Source of the DNA: Nymphaea colorata
Taxonomy: Eukaryota; Streptophyta; Magnoliopsida; Nymphaeales; Nymphaeaceae
Assembly (NCBI RefSeq): GCF_008831285.2
Contig: NC_045142.1
Span: 4,037,501-4,101,500, forward strand
Length of the DNA stretch: 64,000 bases
Reading direction: 5' to 3'
Positions 25,078 through 36,740 of the stretch are shown piece after piece. Both the position numbers and the translations under genes were made by a program. The stretch's first letter is position 1. Every line of letters begins with the position of its first letter. The notes beneath the pieces are model-generated. The model ran no database searches and was not told where the DNA came from. It saw only the letters and a program-made list of their open reading frames with translations.

Positions 25078-28000
25078 TTTTTGATATAACAGAACAGGAA
25101 GAACCAGACTCCCTTTCTCATGACACATCAAATCCCCACTGTTGTTGTACAACAGTACAAGAATCACGAACAAAGTTGAGCAACCCAGGATATTAAAAGC
25201 AAAAAAAAATCTGGAATTTCCCTTAGGCTTCCTTCCATTATTGTTCAGAACACTGTAACACTGTTAAGATTGAAGTTTCAAAGAACGAAAAAATAAGCCA
25301 AAGAAACAGAACTAAGAGTGACTCCACCTACCCATTTCCTCATACATAAGAAAGAAAGAGAACACCAACTTCTCCCTTCCCCATTGCCCACAAAAAGCTT
25401 CAGTTTTCATGGCATTAGAAGAAACACCCACTACAGAAAACGAAAAGAAACTTTAAGAATACGAGGATAAATACAAGCAGAAGACCTGTTCAGGAAAATT
25501 TCGCCAAACTGCTACCATTCGACATGGGAGCTCAGAAACGCGAAGAAGAAGAAGGAGGAGGAGGAGAAGGGAGTTCAGCAAGAAGGAGGAGGGAAAATGA
25601 AAAGGGGGAAAAGGGCGTGTTCTGGTGAGTGTTTACAGGCACAGAAAACTGCAAAAGGAAGAAAGGGCAGGAAAAAAAAGTGGACTGTCCTGGTCTCTCC
25701 AAAATCGAAAAGAACCCTTTTCGCGGCAATGTGAAGCATTAGCGAAAACGATCGCCGGTCGGTCAAACAACAACCAGACGTTAGGCCGTCCTGACTAAAC
25801 CGTCAACGGTCTCTTCTAGCTAGAACAAACAGTTAACGGTCTCGTTTAGTTGGGAAGCCGTTGATTACTGGCAATATGAATGAGATGCTGTTTTCGTTCA
25901 TTGATGTTCAAATTCTTTCAAAAAGATTTAAACCATCTATCGAATCTAATAGAACCGAAATGTTTATATTATATATGCACTGAGTTTTGGAATAAGGATA
26001 CATTGACACGGTTTAATCAATTGGTAACTTCATAAGTTCGATTAATATGTATAATATTTTCTCAGGCAAACCCTTACAAAACTATTCAACTAGAGACCTA
26101 CCTAGTTAATAAACTTAACATAATGGCATATTATAAGCTTAATATTGTGAGTTAAAATGGACTTGTTTAGAACTTTTTTAATTTGAGCCACAAAAACAAA
26201 GCTTTTAAGTGGCAAGTGCTTTCGTACTCCCCCTTGTTTTAGGGCTGCATTAGGGCCGAGCGTAAAGTAACACCTTGTCAAGTTGTAAATGGAAAGCCCG
26301 GAATTGAGTTTAAGCATTACCATTTCACCACCAAATTCTTGAAAGATTTCTCAACAGCAACAACGATAACAATAAACTTTAACATGAATTTGAAAGTTTT
26401 ATTCTTTTTCAGATGAGCGGTTTTTTTTACCGAAGAGACCTGCCTCTTATGCCTCCCGGCTTCGAGGCTCATAGAGCATAGTTTGAGATCTAAAAGAGTG
26501 CACTAGGATGTGACAGTGACCATTATAATCGTAAAGTAAACCTCTTGAGTATGGACCGTCTTGCCGCACAGGGGAGCCCCGCCTAAGGACTAACATGAAC
26601 TAAAGTCATTAGATTTTTTTCCACTTGAAGAACTCAAGTACTCAAACCCAGTAGTGGAGGGGACGTAGCCCTTAGTCAAATGATTAAATAATAATAAAAT
26701 ACTAATTTCTGAATCTAACTGGGATGAACATTAATAACACTAATTAATCCCCATGAACAGGCAATTTGTGATCTCGAATATTGATCGATGACCGTATTTG
26801 AAATTTATAGTTGATTAGATGATTCAACGATTTGTTTTTTTGTTTAAAGCAAAGTGTTCTTCTGGGGAAACAATAGATCTAAGTTAAAAATTTGCTTGCT
26901 TTCGGTAGTGACTAAGGTGTGATATTATTATGGGGGGAAGTGATGGTTTGGATTTTCAAAGCATTGCATGTGGCTTTGTCCAATTGGCATCTCCATATGG
27001 TGATATTTTCCAAGTTCTTATGATATTTTGAGATCGATTTCAACTTTGGAATGCATAAATTATGAAGTGTCATTTTTTCCCCAACTAGTCGTAAGATTAT
27101 AATGTCAAATTCGATTAGAAGTTTCTCTTGAGAAAGAATACAATATGTTTTTGATGTGGACATGGGCCATGTTTAATTTGGTTTTTGCATCTCTTTAATT
27201 AGGGTTGTGAATGGTTTAGAGTCAAATTTAATCCAAGCTTTATCATGTATGACCTAATTAAGAAATCAAAACGGATTTGGATTTAAGAAATGACATTCGA
27301 TCATATTTAGATATATGACTAATCGGATTCAGATCCAGTTTAATTTTAAATAAATATCTTATATTCAATGCCCCTTATATTTTGAAAATTGGTTGAATTT
27401 AGTTCAAAATTTGGATTCAGAATCATATATGAATATAAAAATCAGACTCGACTTAGATTTGGATTGTGAAATCAGATTTTGGATTCGGATTCATATTCAA
27501 ATTTGATCTTTCTTCAATTGTATTCGATTTTGACTTTGCATCCTGAGTATATAAATATCCAAAAAAATGAATATCGTTAAGATATACCCGACTTGAATCC
27601 GATCTATTGACATTCATAATGTGAGTGTTCCATCAATCTATCTTAGAAATTAAACTGCCTCAATCTTTAGAATAGATTCATGGAATACTCTAACGTGGTG
27701 TTCCTACTGCCCAACAACCCCTTAAGGACACATAATATATAAAAAATGGTTAATCTAAATTAGGTTGTTAATTAAGTAATATATCAAGTCTATCTAACTG
27801 GATCATGGTCCAACATTGGACCCGAATGTAACCCGTTTGACGTGCCCGGAAGGCATTATCAGTCATAAATGTAGTACCAACTTTAGTCAGGGAGAGAACG
27901 TGCCAAAAGAGAGAGCTCCACATGGAGCCCATGTACCACAAACGGATACCTAATAAAGTGGGTTTCAGGAACCAAGTGGGCGCACCGGTCGGGCCCGCCT

Positions 28001-28292
28001 CAAGCTTAGCTCATGCTTCATAAACTGTTGTGAATATATCTCCACTAATGGTGCGTCGGTTGTACAATGTATCAATCGATATGCGAGCATCGTATTATAT
28101 TTTCTGTTTCTTTAATTTTAAAATAATTTAGAATATCTTCATTTGATTTTAAAATTAAATTAATATGTTATCTCTAAACCCAAAGTCTAAATTAATTCAG
28201 GGCCGCAACCTAAATGGGTCATATCTATCCCGATTAGATCCATATAGGAGGACTAAGAACTTTTAGAGGTCAAAGAATATAAGTTTTCGAGC

Positions 28293-28296
<4 letters not shown>

Positions 28297-28348
<52 letters not shown>
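28297..28348. repeat. (TA)n(GA)n compound microsatellite
   Basis: A TA run of about 32 bp passes directly into a GA run of about 20 bp. About 200 bp to the right the reverse complement arrangement occurs, (CT)n(AT)n at 28549-28587. Confidence 0.95.
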
Positions 28349-28349
<1 letters not shown>

Positions 28350-28536
28350 TGATGACGTTTGGTTACTCCGGATTACCAAGTTGATTCATATGAACCATTT
28401 GATCTATGATGGATTAAGAAAAAACAAATTAAAATATGTGAACTAATATTAAATCACAAAAATGTCACTATGAATCAGACAACGCTCATGAATGAGTTGA
28501 GCGACTCTAGATAGCTAGAGTTACTATTCAAATTTC

Positions 28537-28548
<12 letters not shown>

Positions 28549-28587
<39 letters not shown>
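28549..28587. repeat. (CT)n(AT)n compound microsatellite
   Basis: Mirror partner of the (TA)n(GA)n tract at 28297-28348. The two could pair across a loop of 200 bp. Confidence 0.95.
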
Positions 28588-28589
<2 letters not shown>

Positions 28590-29057
28590 ACTACCAACAA
28601 ACTATAATTGTATCAATGATCAAAGGAAAAGTTTTAGTTTATTGCTCCCAAGCCATATTGCAACCAAGGGCTTAACAATTATTTTGATCAATCTATGTGA
28701 GTTAGTTGATGGGTGAAATAAGTAACGATGCATGTGATAGAAAATGAAAGAAAAAACTCCCAATAAATATAGACCAAATATTGTATAATTTCTTCATATA
28801 GAAAATTCTTTTTAACATTCTCCCAGTATTTTCTTTGTGGCTAATGAATAAATAATAGAGTAAACATGTCTGATCGCTTTTTGGTGATGAATCAACGCAA
28901 TTTTTTTTTTGGTATCGCAATAAATTTAAAATCAGCAATGATTCTAAAAAAGTGCCTGGAGGCCGTTTCTTAAGCATGTAGAATGCATGAACCTCAAATA
29001 ATTAAGCAAGAACCAAAGCTTTAAGGGCGTTTGCAACATTGCGTGCTTGTTTTACTA

Positions 29058-29270
29058 AGGGAGTGTTTGATCACTTGGAATTTGAGATCATGTGGGAAAA
29101 GATCTATGGTTCATCAAACTAAGGGTGAGATCCACATCTAAAATCCTTATCTTTTACTTTTTTGTTTCGAGAAAATGTTAGATTTAAAATCACAGGGGAA
29201 GGGCTTGATCTTAAATACACAGTTCTCAAATCTTGAGAAATCTTGATTTTGAGGCTATCAAACAACTCCT
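29058..29270. repeat. Short inverted-repeat element with GTTTGAT ends
   Basis: The left end reads AGGGAGTGTTTGATCAC and the right end on the other strand reads AGGAGTTGTTTGATAGCC, forming terminal inverted repeats of about 15 bp around a 213 bp non-coding core. I see no clear target-site duplication, so the superfamily stays open. Related ends occur at 30072-30283 and inside the 1.5 kb tandem duplication. Confidence 0.5.
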
Positions 29271-30071
29271 GCATGAATTTATAACTTTTTTTTAAACCCT
29301 CAGATGGAAGTCATGGAGATGCACAAGAGCAGCTAGCAGATTCTAGTATTAACACAGAAAAAATTGTGATCTTAGAGTTCAACAAGATGAAATTAAACTG
29401 ATAGACATTTTCAAGCTTTGTTGGCATCATAGTATGAAAGTGCACTTAGAACATGACACAGAGTACTTATATAATAAAATTTACAAAAGCATATGATAAC
29501 CAAAAAAAATATGAGGGGCTATGAACCTTAACTGTAAGTCGATGGATCAAATTCCGATCCGAATGCTCATGAGATTGGTATGAGCTGTTAGTTTTGTAGT
29601 TCTAAAAGAGAGGTCTGGATTGAGGATTCAGTATTGCTAGAGATGCCTTAAAAATTATTTAACTGATATTCTAGGGCTATCTCACCCAAGTATCATAAAA
29701 AACTATGATTAAATTTCATTTTTCTTTCACTTTCACAGTCTCTTTTTCAAGTAAATTCAGCAATTCAATGCAACATATATATTCAGACATGAGCACTTGT
29801 ATTTATAAAATATTCATCCGATACTTTATGTGTTTTTTTTTTATTTTTTTAAATAAAGATATTTCCAAATTTTTGCAGGCGAAATTTCGGTCAAATGTCG
29901 AAAAATGGGTCTTCAGAGCAAATTGTGTTTAATGCCAAAATCTCTCTCTCTCTCTTATTTTTCATATCAATTCTGATGTGTTTGGATCTAAATGATCAGA
30001 GCTCAGTTACGGGTCAAATCAGTGTCAGCTTGGGATAATTTTGAATTGCTACCATCGCATAAAGTGAGCCT

Positions 30072-30283
30072 CTAGGGGCCCTTTGATGGTTTGAATTTTG
30101 GTTTAAAAATGAAAATTTTATAATTATAATTTTTTTAAAACGAAATGGAATGAAAATTTCGTGTTTTAGTTTCTTAATTTTAGAAACAAAGTGTCCTGTT
30201 TATTTAATAACTTTAATTTGTGAAAAAATAAGCATTTTGATTCTAAATTTTTATAATTCTAGATATACCAAACGGTCCTGAAT
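30072..30283. repeat. Short inverted-repeat element, GTTTGGT type
   Basis: Starts aggggccctttgatgg and ends ataccaaacggtcct, which are reverse complements with a few mismatches. The interior, about 212 bp and AT-rich with tttataattataatt words, matches the right ends of both copies of the 1.5 kb duplication (13020-13163 and 14580-14730). Probably a MITE. Non-coding. Confidence 0.45.
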
Positions 30284-30496
30284 TCAAGAGAAGTACACAA
30301 AGGAAAAAGTTATGGAATAAATAAAGATAAGACTTACGGCGAAGGAAAAAGCAAAAAGAAGGAACTCTAGAAAGTTAACGATGTCTCGCTTGGCTTACAA
30401 AAACAATTGATGTGATGATTTGGACAAGTGAGACCAACCTCTCTCTTCCCTTTCACCCTCTTAGTGCTCTTTCTCTATATATATATATATATAAAA

Positions 30497-30832
30497 AGAG
30501 ACACCACTTAGGTAATAGATAAAAACCAAACCCATTAAAATTAGTTATTGAAAAATTTTGTTTAGATGTAATCTTAAGAGTGTTATCGTGAGAAGCACAC
30601 ATTAAGTTAGTTGTTTTTCTTACTTAAATAATCTTTTTAGATAATAAAAAATGAACGGCTCTTATAACATAATTAAAAAGTTTTTTTTTACAAAAAGGCT
30701 TAAACTAAATTATGATTGGTATTAAATTAGTGTTTATAAATACATTAAAAGGTTCACATTTTGTTTTAAGCACTTTTTAACGCACATATAAAAGGTTTGG
30801 ATTTTATTTCTTATCCAAATGGTCTGGTGTCC
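30497..30832. repeat. Inverted-repeat element with long imperfect ends
   Basis: The left arm (agacacca, then gataaaaaccaaaccc, from 30499) is complementary, with small gaps, to the right arm (ggtttggattttatttc...ctggtgtcc, ending 30832). The arms are about 35 bp and the element about 335 bp. The flanking AT and GA microsatellites obscure any target duplication. Long terminal repeats of this type suggest a Mutator-like MITE, but this is only inferred. Confidence 0.4.
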
Positions 30833-31432
30833 ACCAATAGGTGATTGGTTAGCTATCAACAGCTTAGTCTATGTGTGTGAGAGAGAGATAGAGAGAGAGA
30901 GAGAGAAGGCCCAGGTGGATCCAAAGCTGCATCCACCTGGGCAAAAGGTCAGTGGATCTAACCCGTTACTAAAACCTAAGATTTGCAAGTGAATCTTGGG
31001 GATAATGGGAATGTCAAGTTCATGTTGGGTGATCCGGAGTAAGATTTCATCTTACCACCTACAAGAAAACCGAAAACTCCCATCCTATAGGGTATAAGTC
31101 TGCTTTTGATCTCGGGTAAGGCACCTCTGCTATGCATCTATATAAGTGCCCCTTTTGCAACACAAAAAGTTGGCACATCAAGAATTCGAAATAAAGATTG
31201 ACTAACTACCAGCTCCTGCCCCACCCTTTGCACCAAGTTCTTTGGGGATGGGATGTCAAGCACATGGTTCTCAAGTTTCCAGTCTACTAGAACCATAAAC
31301 TTAAGGTGGGTCTCTCTGTTAAATCCACCCTACGGCCCCACAGATTTCAGTAATAGACATCTGTTACAGGAGACTTGTTCTTCATACTAATGAACTACAC
31401 ACACAAAAGATCCTGTCCTGTGAGCATATGGG

Positions 31433-31790
31433 TCTACCCTGGGCAATGAGCCGGGTAGTAGGGTACCCATTGGGTACCCGGCCCGGTCGGGTTCAGGTAT
31501 GGGTTCGAGCCGAAAAAACGGCCTGGCCTGGCAGCCCGAGTTGGCCCGACCCGGCCTGTTTTTAATTAAAAATGATTTTTTAAATTTTTTAAAATTTAAT
31601 AATATGTATTTTATTATTAAAATATATTTTATATTACTAAAAAATATTTTATAATTTAAAAAAAAATTATTACCAAACGAATCGAGTCGGATCAAGACCC
31701 GGACTATCTGGTCCCGGCCCGGGCTTCAGGCCCGACGGGCTGACCGGGGCTGGGTTTTACCGGGCAGGACCAACCCGTTGCCCAGATCTA
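31433..31790. mobile_element. hAT-like MITE with perfect 8 bp target duplication
   Basis: The 358 bp element starts TCTACCCTGGGCAATG and, on the other strand, starts TAGATCTGGGCAACGGG. The 8 bp word catatggg stands immediately outside both ends (31425-31432 and 31791-31798). The GC-rich arms carry repeated gggtaccc and cggcccgg words around an AT-rich centre, as in the elements at 307 and 6427. No coding capacity. Confidence 0.7.
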
Positions 31791-32199
31791 CATATGGGCT
31801 GCTTTTAGATTGCAGTTGTTTAAATGGGTCCAGGGTTGGGTCAGCAATTGAGTATGCCAAAGGCAGAGTCTATTCCAAAAGCAGAGTCTATAAAGAAGCA
31901 GCGGTTTTTTTATAATGCCACTAACGAGAAGGAAGTAGAAAGCAGCACGAAAGAGAATTTGGCTTAGAATTTGGCTTTCTTCAGGTGGAATTCCTCAATA
32001 GAGGTTGGCCTATCACAAGGGTAGGCAAGAATGAAAAACAACAATTAGCAGGAGAGCAAGCAAAGTTATGCGGTCGACAATCTTACTGTGATTGTGCTTA
32101 GACATGAGATGAAGCTTACCTTTGAAGTTTCGGTTTCACTAGACTTTGCTGTTTCTTACTGATTACTGACTCTCTGGAGGTTTCTAATTGAAGTCCGTC

Positions 32200-32397
32200 A
32201 TGGAGAGTAACGGACGCCACTGGGCACTTGCAAATCTGAACAGACCTTTTTCTTCATTTCTGTCATCTCTTGCTAGTGCCCATCCCAAGAAATGTCACCA
32301 CTCAATTCCTTCCTTTGTCTTTTTCTTCCTCCCCAGTTGCATCAGCATTCTTGTCCTTATTGCTTTTCTGTACTTGTGGTCCTTTCGATTACTATAA
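32200..32397 (+). other. Possible 65-codon upstream ORF before the RING gene
   Basis: An ATG at 32200 opens a 65-codon frame ending 71 bases before the RING-H2 start codon. Its second half is strongly hydrophobic (around FVFFFLPSCISILVLIAFLYLW). It matches no family I know. If the transcript starts upstream of it, it would act as an upstream ORF. It could equally be chance. Confidence 0.25.
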
Positions 32398-32468
32398 AAA
32401 CTTGAAAGCTAAGGAGCAATTCAGTTCTTCTGAGTTCTGACACAAGCTCTCTGGTGTTGGCATTAGCA

Positions 32469-33176
32469 ATGACCTCATTCTCATTGACACCTTCATCAGA
32501 ACTGGCAATGGTTTCTACCTGGAGCTGGAACCCATCAACAATCACTGTGCTTGGAGCTGTCTGCACCATCTTCCTCATCCTCATTTACCACAGGACCATC
32601 AGCCTCTGTTTGCTTGAAGTCTTCAGGACTCTGTGGAGGAAGGTGTTGATTGTTATGAACCGGAGAGGCTCACCAGTAGACTCATGCGACCATGGCGGTC
32701 TAAGCTCGACGACTCTAGAGAAGCTTCCTGCAATTCAATTCAAGACGACGACTGACATAGAATGCGGCAAGGCAGATGGGGGTTGTGCCATTTGCTTAGG
32801 AGAGTTCATGGAAGGTGAGTGGCTGAGGTCGCTCCCCAAGTGCTGTCATGTGTTCCATACCTCATGTATAGATGCATGGTTTCATTCCCACTCAAGCTGC
32901 CCTCTTTGTAGAACAGTTATTGCGTGCAATTCTAACTGCCACCCAAGCAAATCCCTGCCAACATTGTTGGGGACACTAGTCAGAGAGGGCGTTCATGGAG
33001 AAAGACGCTCTAGCTATCATTTACACTTCCCTATTCCACTCCTGCCTTCATCAGACTCCGCGAGTTCGCAGAGAACAGGCGCAGTTGATCATGGAGCAGG
33101 AAACCCAGAATCAAGCTCAGACCCACCAAGCACAAACTTGTTTGTCCATGATCAACATGTTCCTGGTCAGAGTTAG
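32469..33176 (+). CDS. ATL-type RING-H2 finger protein, putative E3 ubiquitin ligase
   Basis: Intronless gene for 235 residues, the usual form of the ATL family, which transfers ubiquitin from E2 enzymes and is often membrane-bound and stress-induced. Seen in order are an N-terminal segment with a hydrophobic helix (about residues 25-50, ITVLGAVCTIFLILIY and onward), a GLSSTTLEKLPAIQF segment equivalent to the ATL GLD box, and a complete RING-H2 at about 106-148. The ligand order is Cys-x2-Cys-x15-Cys-x-His-x2-His-x2-Cys-x10-Cys-x2-Cys, with Trp in IDAWF three residues after the sixth ligand (Cys). The frame is open five codons upstream, but only through GTG and TTG; the first ATG is at 32469, and another at 32508 is possible. 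The C-terminal tail is Ser/Pro-rich without known motifs. The exact ATL subgroup cannot be told from sequence alone. Confidence 0.9.
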   Translation: MTSFSLTPSSELAMVSTWSWNPSTITVLGAVCTIFLILIYHRTISLCLLEVFRTLWRKVLIVMNRRGSPVDSCDHGGLSSTTLEKLPAIQFKTTTDIECGKADGGCAICLGEFMEGEWLRSLPKCCHVFHTSCIDAWFHSHSSCPLCRTVIACNSNCHPSKSLPTLLGTLVREGVHGERRSSYHLHFPIPLLPSSDSASSQRTGAVDHGAGNPESSSDPPSTNLFVHDQHVPGQS

Positions 33177-35255
33177 GCACCCGACCCAATAATAAGCTCG
33201 GCTTCAATGATAGAAGACTCTGAGCATGAAAGTACCACCATCTCAGTTCTTCCTGACTCTGTTTTATAGTTAGAAATGGTTGGTATTTCTTTGATGAAAA
33301 AGTAAGTGGCAGAAGGCATAAATAGACGCAACTAACACAGAAAGCAAGTGCAGAAACGATGTTGGCGTCTTCCAAATAATTACTATGCTTGAGTTTTGAA
33401 ACGGAATGGAGGAAGGTAGAGTTTGTTTCTTAGCTCTGGACGATGATGGCATTCTCCTTTGTTTTATACGGCCCATTTGTACCCATCAAGGCTCACATGG
33501 CTACTGCAGAAAAGGTCGCTTCATTTACATCATCACAAATTTGTAGATGGTTGAGGAAAATGTCTATAGAACCAAAAGAGGGAGCAGTTGGATCTACTTT
33601 TCACTCTTTATTTTTGTTAATCGAAGTACAAATACAAATAGCCACTCTATGGAAGGGCTGGGTTCACCTTTTCCTTACCAGCTTCAAAGCTGGTAGGCAC
33701 ATTTTTTGAGACCCTTTAACAGTTTGGTTGTGTGAAAGTAGAAACTTCTTGTGGTGATTGATGATGCCAGTCTACTGTCTACCTTTTCCAGATAGCGTCT
33801 AGATTCAGCAGATACAGTCCGAGTTTGTGAATTCCTGCCACTGCAGTAAAAAACTGAATATTTGACATGATTGGAGTTCACCAACTCAGTCCACATATAG
33901 TTATCAACATCACATACTTTCCATGAATGAGTTCAACAGGAAATCCAGACCTTAACTCCCTCTCACACTCTGCAGCAGTAGCAGCAGCAGAAAGAGCAGA
34001 TTTCACCTCCGTAGCCCGATGTTGTACGCCTATAGTTTTAACTTTTAACTTGCTTAAAAAGTGACACCAAAGAAAATTGAACCATGATCCACCCTGATAT
34101 GCCGAACCCCTCCAGGTCCAGCCTATAACACATCCTAGTGATCATCTTCCGGAAATTAGATTGAAAATCAAATGGGTCAGCTCAATTTTGTAGTATTCCT
34201 TTCTATGCTGAAACAATTACATTTGAATGGTTCCTTCTAGATCTTTTTAAGCAGTGCAGAATATGTGTTCGAGTAGTTGACATAAACACCAGACCATAAA
34301 AGATCTTGCTTGGGGACTTGAAATTATATACATTTAATGAACGAACCAGATCCTTCTACGATAAATATGAGATGTGACATCTTTCTCAATAAGCTATCTT
34401 CTAGAGATTATCTAAAAGATGAGAGGGAGAGAGAGATTTGGTCTACCAATTACACTTCAGTCTGGATTCCTACGGCCGAAATTCGAAAGAGGATCCTTAA
34501 CTTAATTAGTTAATTACAGAGAGTTTGTGAAATTACACCTGATCGAAGATCTTCCAGTCCGATGGAAGGGGTTAGCAACTTAACATTGTACACCAGTCGG
34601 TGAATTCTAACTGATGGCTGTCACTAAGGCGATCCACGGCGTTGTCCGTTTGGTACCCTCACTTGTTAGCCCTTTCTTGTATCTAGATTTTGGCAGCCTC
34701 TTGAGAACTACTCCCTTTTTTGAGCACTAATTCTCATTGTAGTGGTAAGCATTGGGACAGGTACTTGAGTTGCGCTGCGTCTAACCTAACTTTTAATAAT
34801 AATAATAATATTATTATTATGATTATATATATATTTATAATAATTTATATTTAAATATTAAATTAAAGTAAATATATATCTATTTATTCTAATTGGGCCA
34901 GGCCGGTTCGATGTCCAGCCTGTAAACATTAAACATTCAAAGATTGGACAGTGGGTTTTGTAATTCTTTCTTGGGAAAACTCCAATATTTTCAATGTATT
35001 CAATCCCTGGACTCCATGGCAATGTTAGTCAAGTCTATTCCTCTGCGTCCCAACTTCGCAACACGTCAACCAGAAGAAGCCGCTGTGTTTGCAGGCTTTG
35101 GCATGCACACGATCTCTTCGGTCATGAATTTCTAAAATAATACATATGCGGTTGTGGTTATGTCTAACATGCTTATCAACATGCTAACTTTTAAAGCCGC
35201 ACCTGCAATGCCTACGAATTTTACAATATACACAATAAAACCAACCAATTGCAAA

Positions 35256-35317
<62 letters not shown>

Positions 35318-36740
35318 ATTGAATCGTGATTCCAAGATTCAAATGACATTTAATGACATCAAATGAGAATCATCAGATCAAGATGGTCCTCATTTGATCT
35401 TCTTTTTACTACTTTTAAGTCATGGTTATTATTATTTTTTTAATTATTTTAATATTTTTTATGCAATTCTTCCTTTCGATGCCCAATTGGTGGTGGCGAC
35501 GCTGGACGGTCTGCCACCATCATAGCACCGCCGACAACCTGGCACCACCATCGGCTGCCAAAGGAGTACTTCTCCCTCTTCCTTCCTCCTTAACGTGGAG
35601 GAGCCAGAGCGGTTCCTCTCCCGCCGGCTGACGGCAGCACCCAGGCATCGGCCAGCTCTGCCCTGCAGTCACCAACCGGCTACTTTTGGGCCGTCAGCCG
35701 GCTGCGGGAGGGGGAGGAACCCCTTCTCCCTCCCTCACTCCCTCCCGCCGGCCGATTGGCTGGGTGGCTCCGTCAGCTGGCAGGAGGGAGAGGGCGCTGC
35801 CGTCGGGCAGTGGGAGGGGTAGAAACCTGTCTCCCTCCCTCACATTTCTATCAGATGGTGGCTGCATTGAAGCCTGTCACAGAAAAATCGGAAAAGTGAA
35901 CCTCATTTTTTAGAATTCGTGCAAATCAAGGCCCAAATGGATCCATTTGGAGGCAGAATAATGGGACGTCTCGTTCTTTTTATAAAATGCAATTCCTGAC
36001 AGAAAATAACTTCAAACATTGACAGAGCACTTTGTCTATAAAAATATAAAAATTTAGAGCTAACCAATATCTCAATATAAAAAAATTATTAGACTGTGTA
36101 GACAATTGCCCACACATGTGTCTTCACTCCTAATCATGTAAAACAGGCAGCGACCTCTGATGGTCGCACGCCAGTGCAAAAAGATAAAGGTCACGGTTAA
36201 TCATGTTTTTGTATTCAATTACTCGCAGGAGATGGCGTCATCATTCAAGCGGAAAACCGTATTTGGGATCCATTTTTTCAGTTTCAGATGTTGAATTTAC
36301 AGAAAAACCGCCCTTGCAACAATTCATTTCTGAACTTTTTGGAGAGAGAGAGAGCTCAATCTGTTCCCGGTTAAAATTAAGGCCCCCGTCACTCGTCAGA
36401 CGCTCCGCATAGGGGCGAAGATTGTCTCGAGAAAAATCAAAATCAAGAGATTTTCGAAATTATCAGCAAAAGTAGACCCCATATGAAGTCATTTTTTGTT
36501 ACAGCAGATGGTTGATGGCCGGAGAATAGAAAAAGGAACCGTTCTTTCTTTTTCAAAGAGAAGCTCAACCCTGCATGCCCACGACCACATAGCTAAGGGA
36601 CCCGAATAATAATCTACTGACGCAGAACAAAATTTCACCGAGCAACTGAAATTGAGACGCACATAATATCAAACTATCAACTATTGATTTCATATTTTTC
36701 ATAAATTTAAAATAAAGAGAGCTACATAAATCAGATGCAA
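33177..36740. other. Intergenic region with GC-rich island
   Basis: Holds the 3' region of the RING gene and, at its right edge, the 3' UTR of the minus-strand MON1 gene. A TA microsatellite lies at 35259-35314. From about 35490 to 35830 base composition turns GC-rich and three overlapping frames stay open, but their translations are low-complexity Ser/Pro/Gly/Arg sequences with no family signal. Near 36095 a fragment of the GGGCAACTGCCC repeat family occurs. No gene is supported. Confidence 0.55.
35259..35314. repeat. (TA)n microsatellite
   Basis: About 28 uninterrupted TA dinucleotides in the intergenic region. Confidence 0.95.

Larger units (their letters stand above)
25078..31424. other. 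Intergenic region with receptor-kinase leader and repeats
   Basis: Positions 25078-25770 probably contain the promoter and 5' leader of the receptor kinase, with GAA/GAG-rich stretches at 25540-25610. I could not fix a leader intron. Beyond that no gene is supported. There are CGGAT-type repeats (27200-27620), two mirrored microsatellites (28297-28348 and 28549-28587) and three small inverted-repeat elements listed separately. Confidence 0.6.

Noticed and set aside
33443-33709. 88-codon frame downstream of the ATL gene
   Set aside because: No recognised domain and likely in the 3' flank of the RING gene.
35422-35913. Three overlapping frames of about 70 codons
   Set aside because: Low-complexity translations of a GC-rich patch, with no start context or domain.
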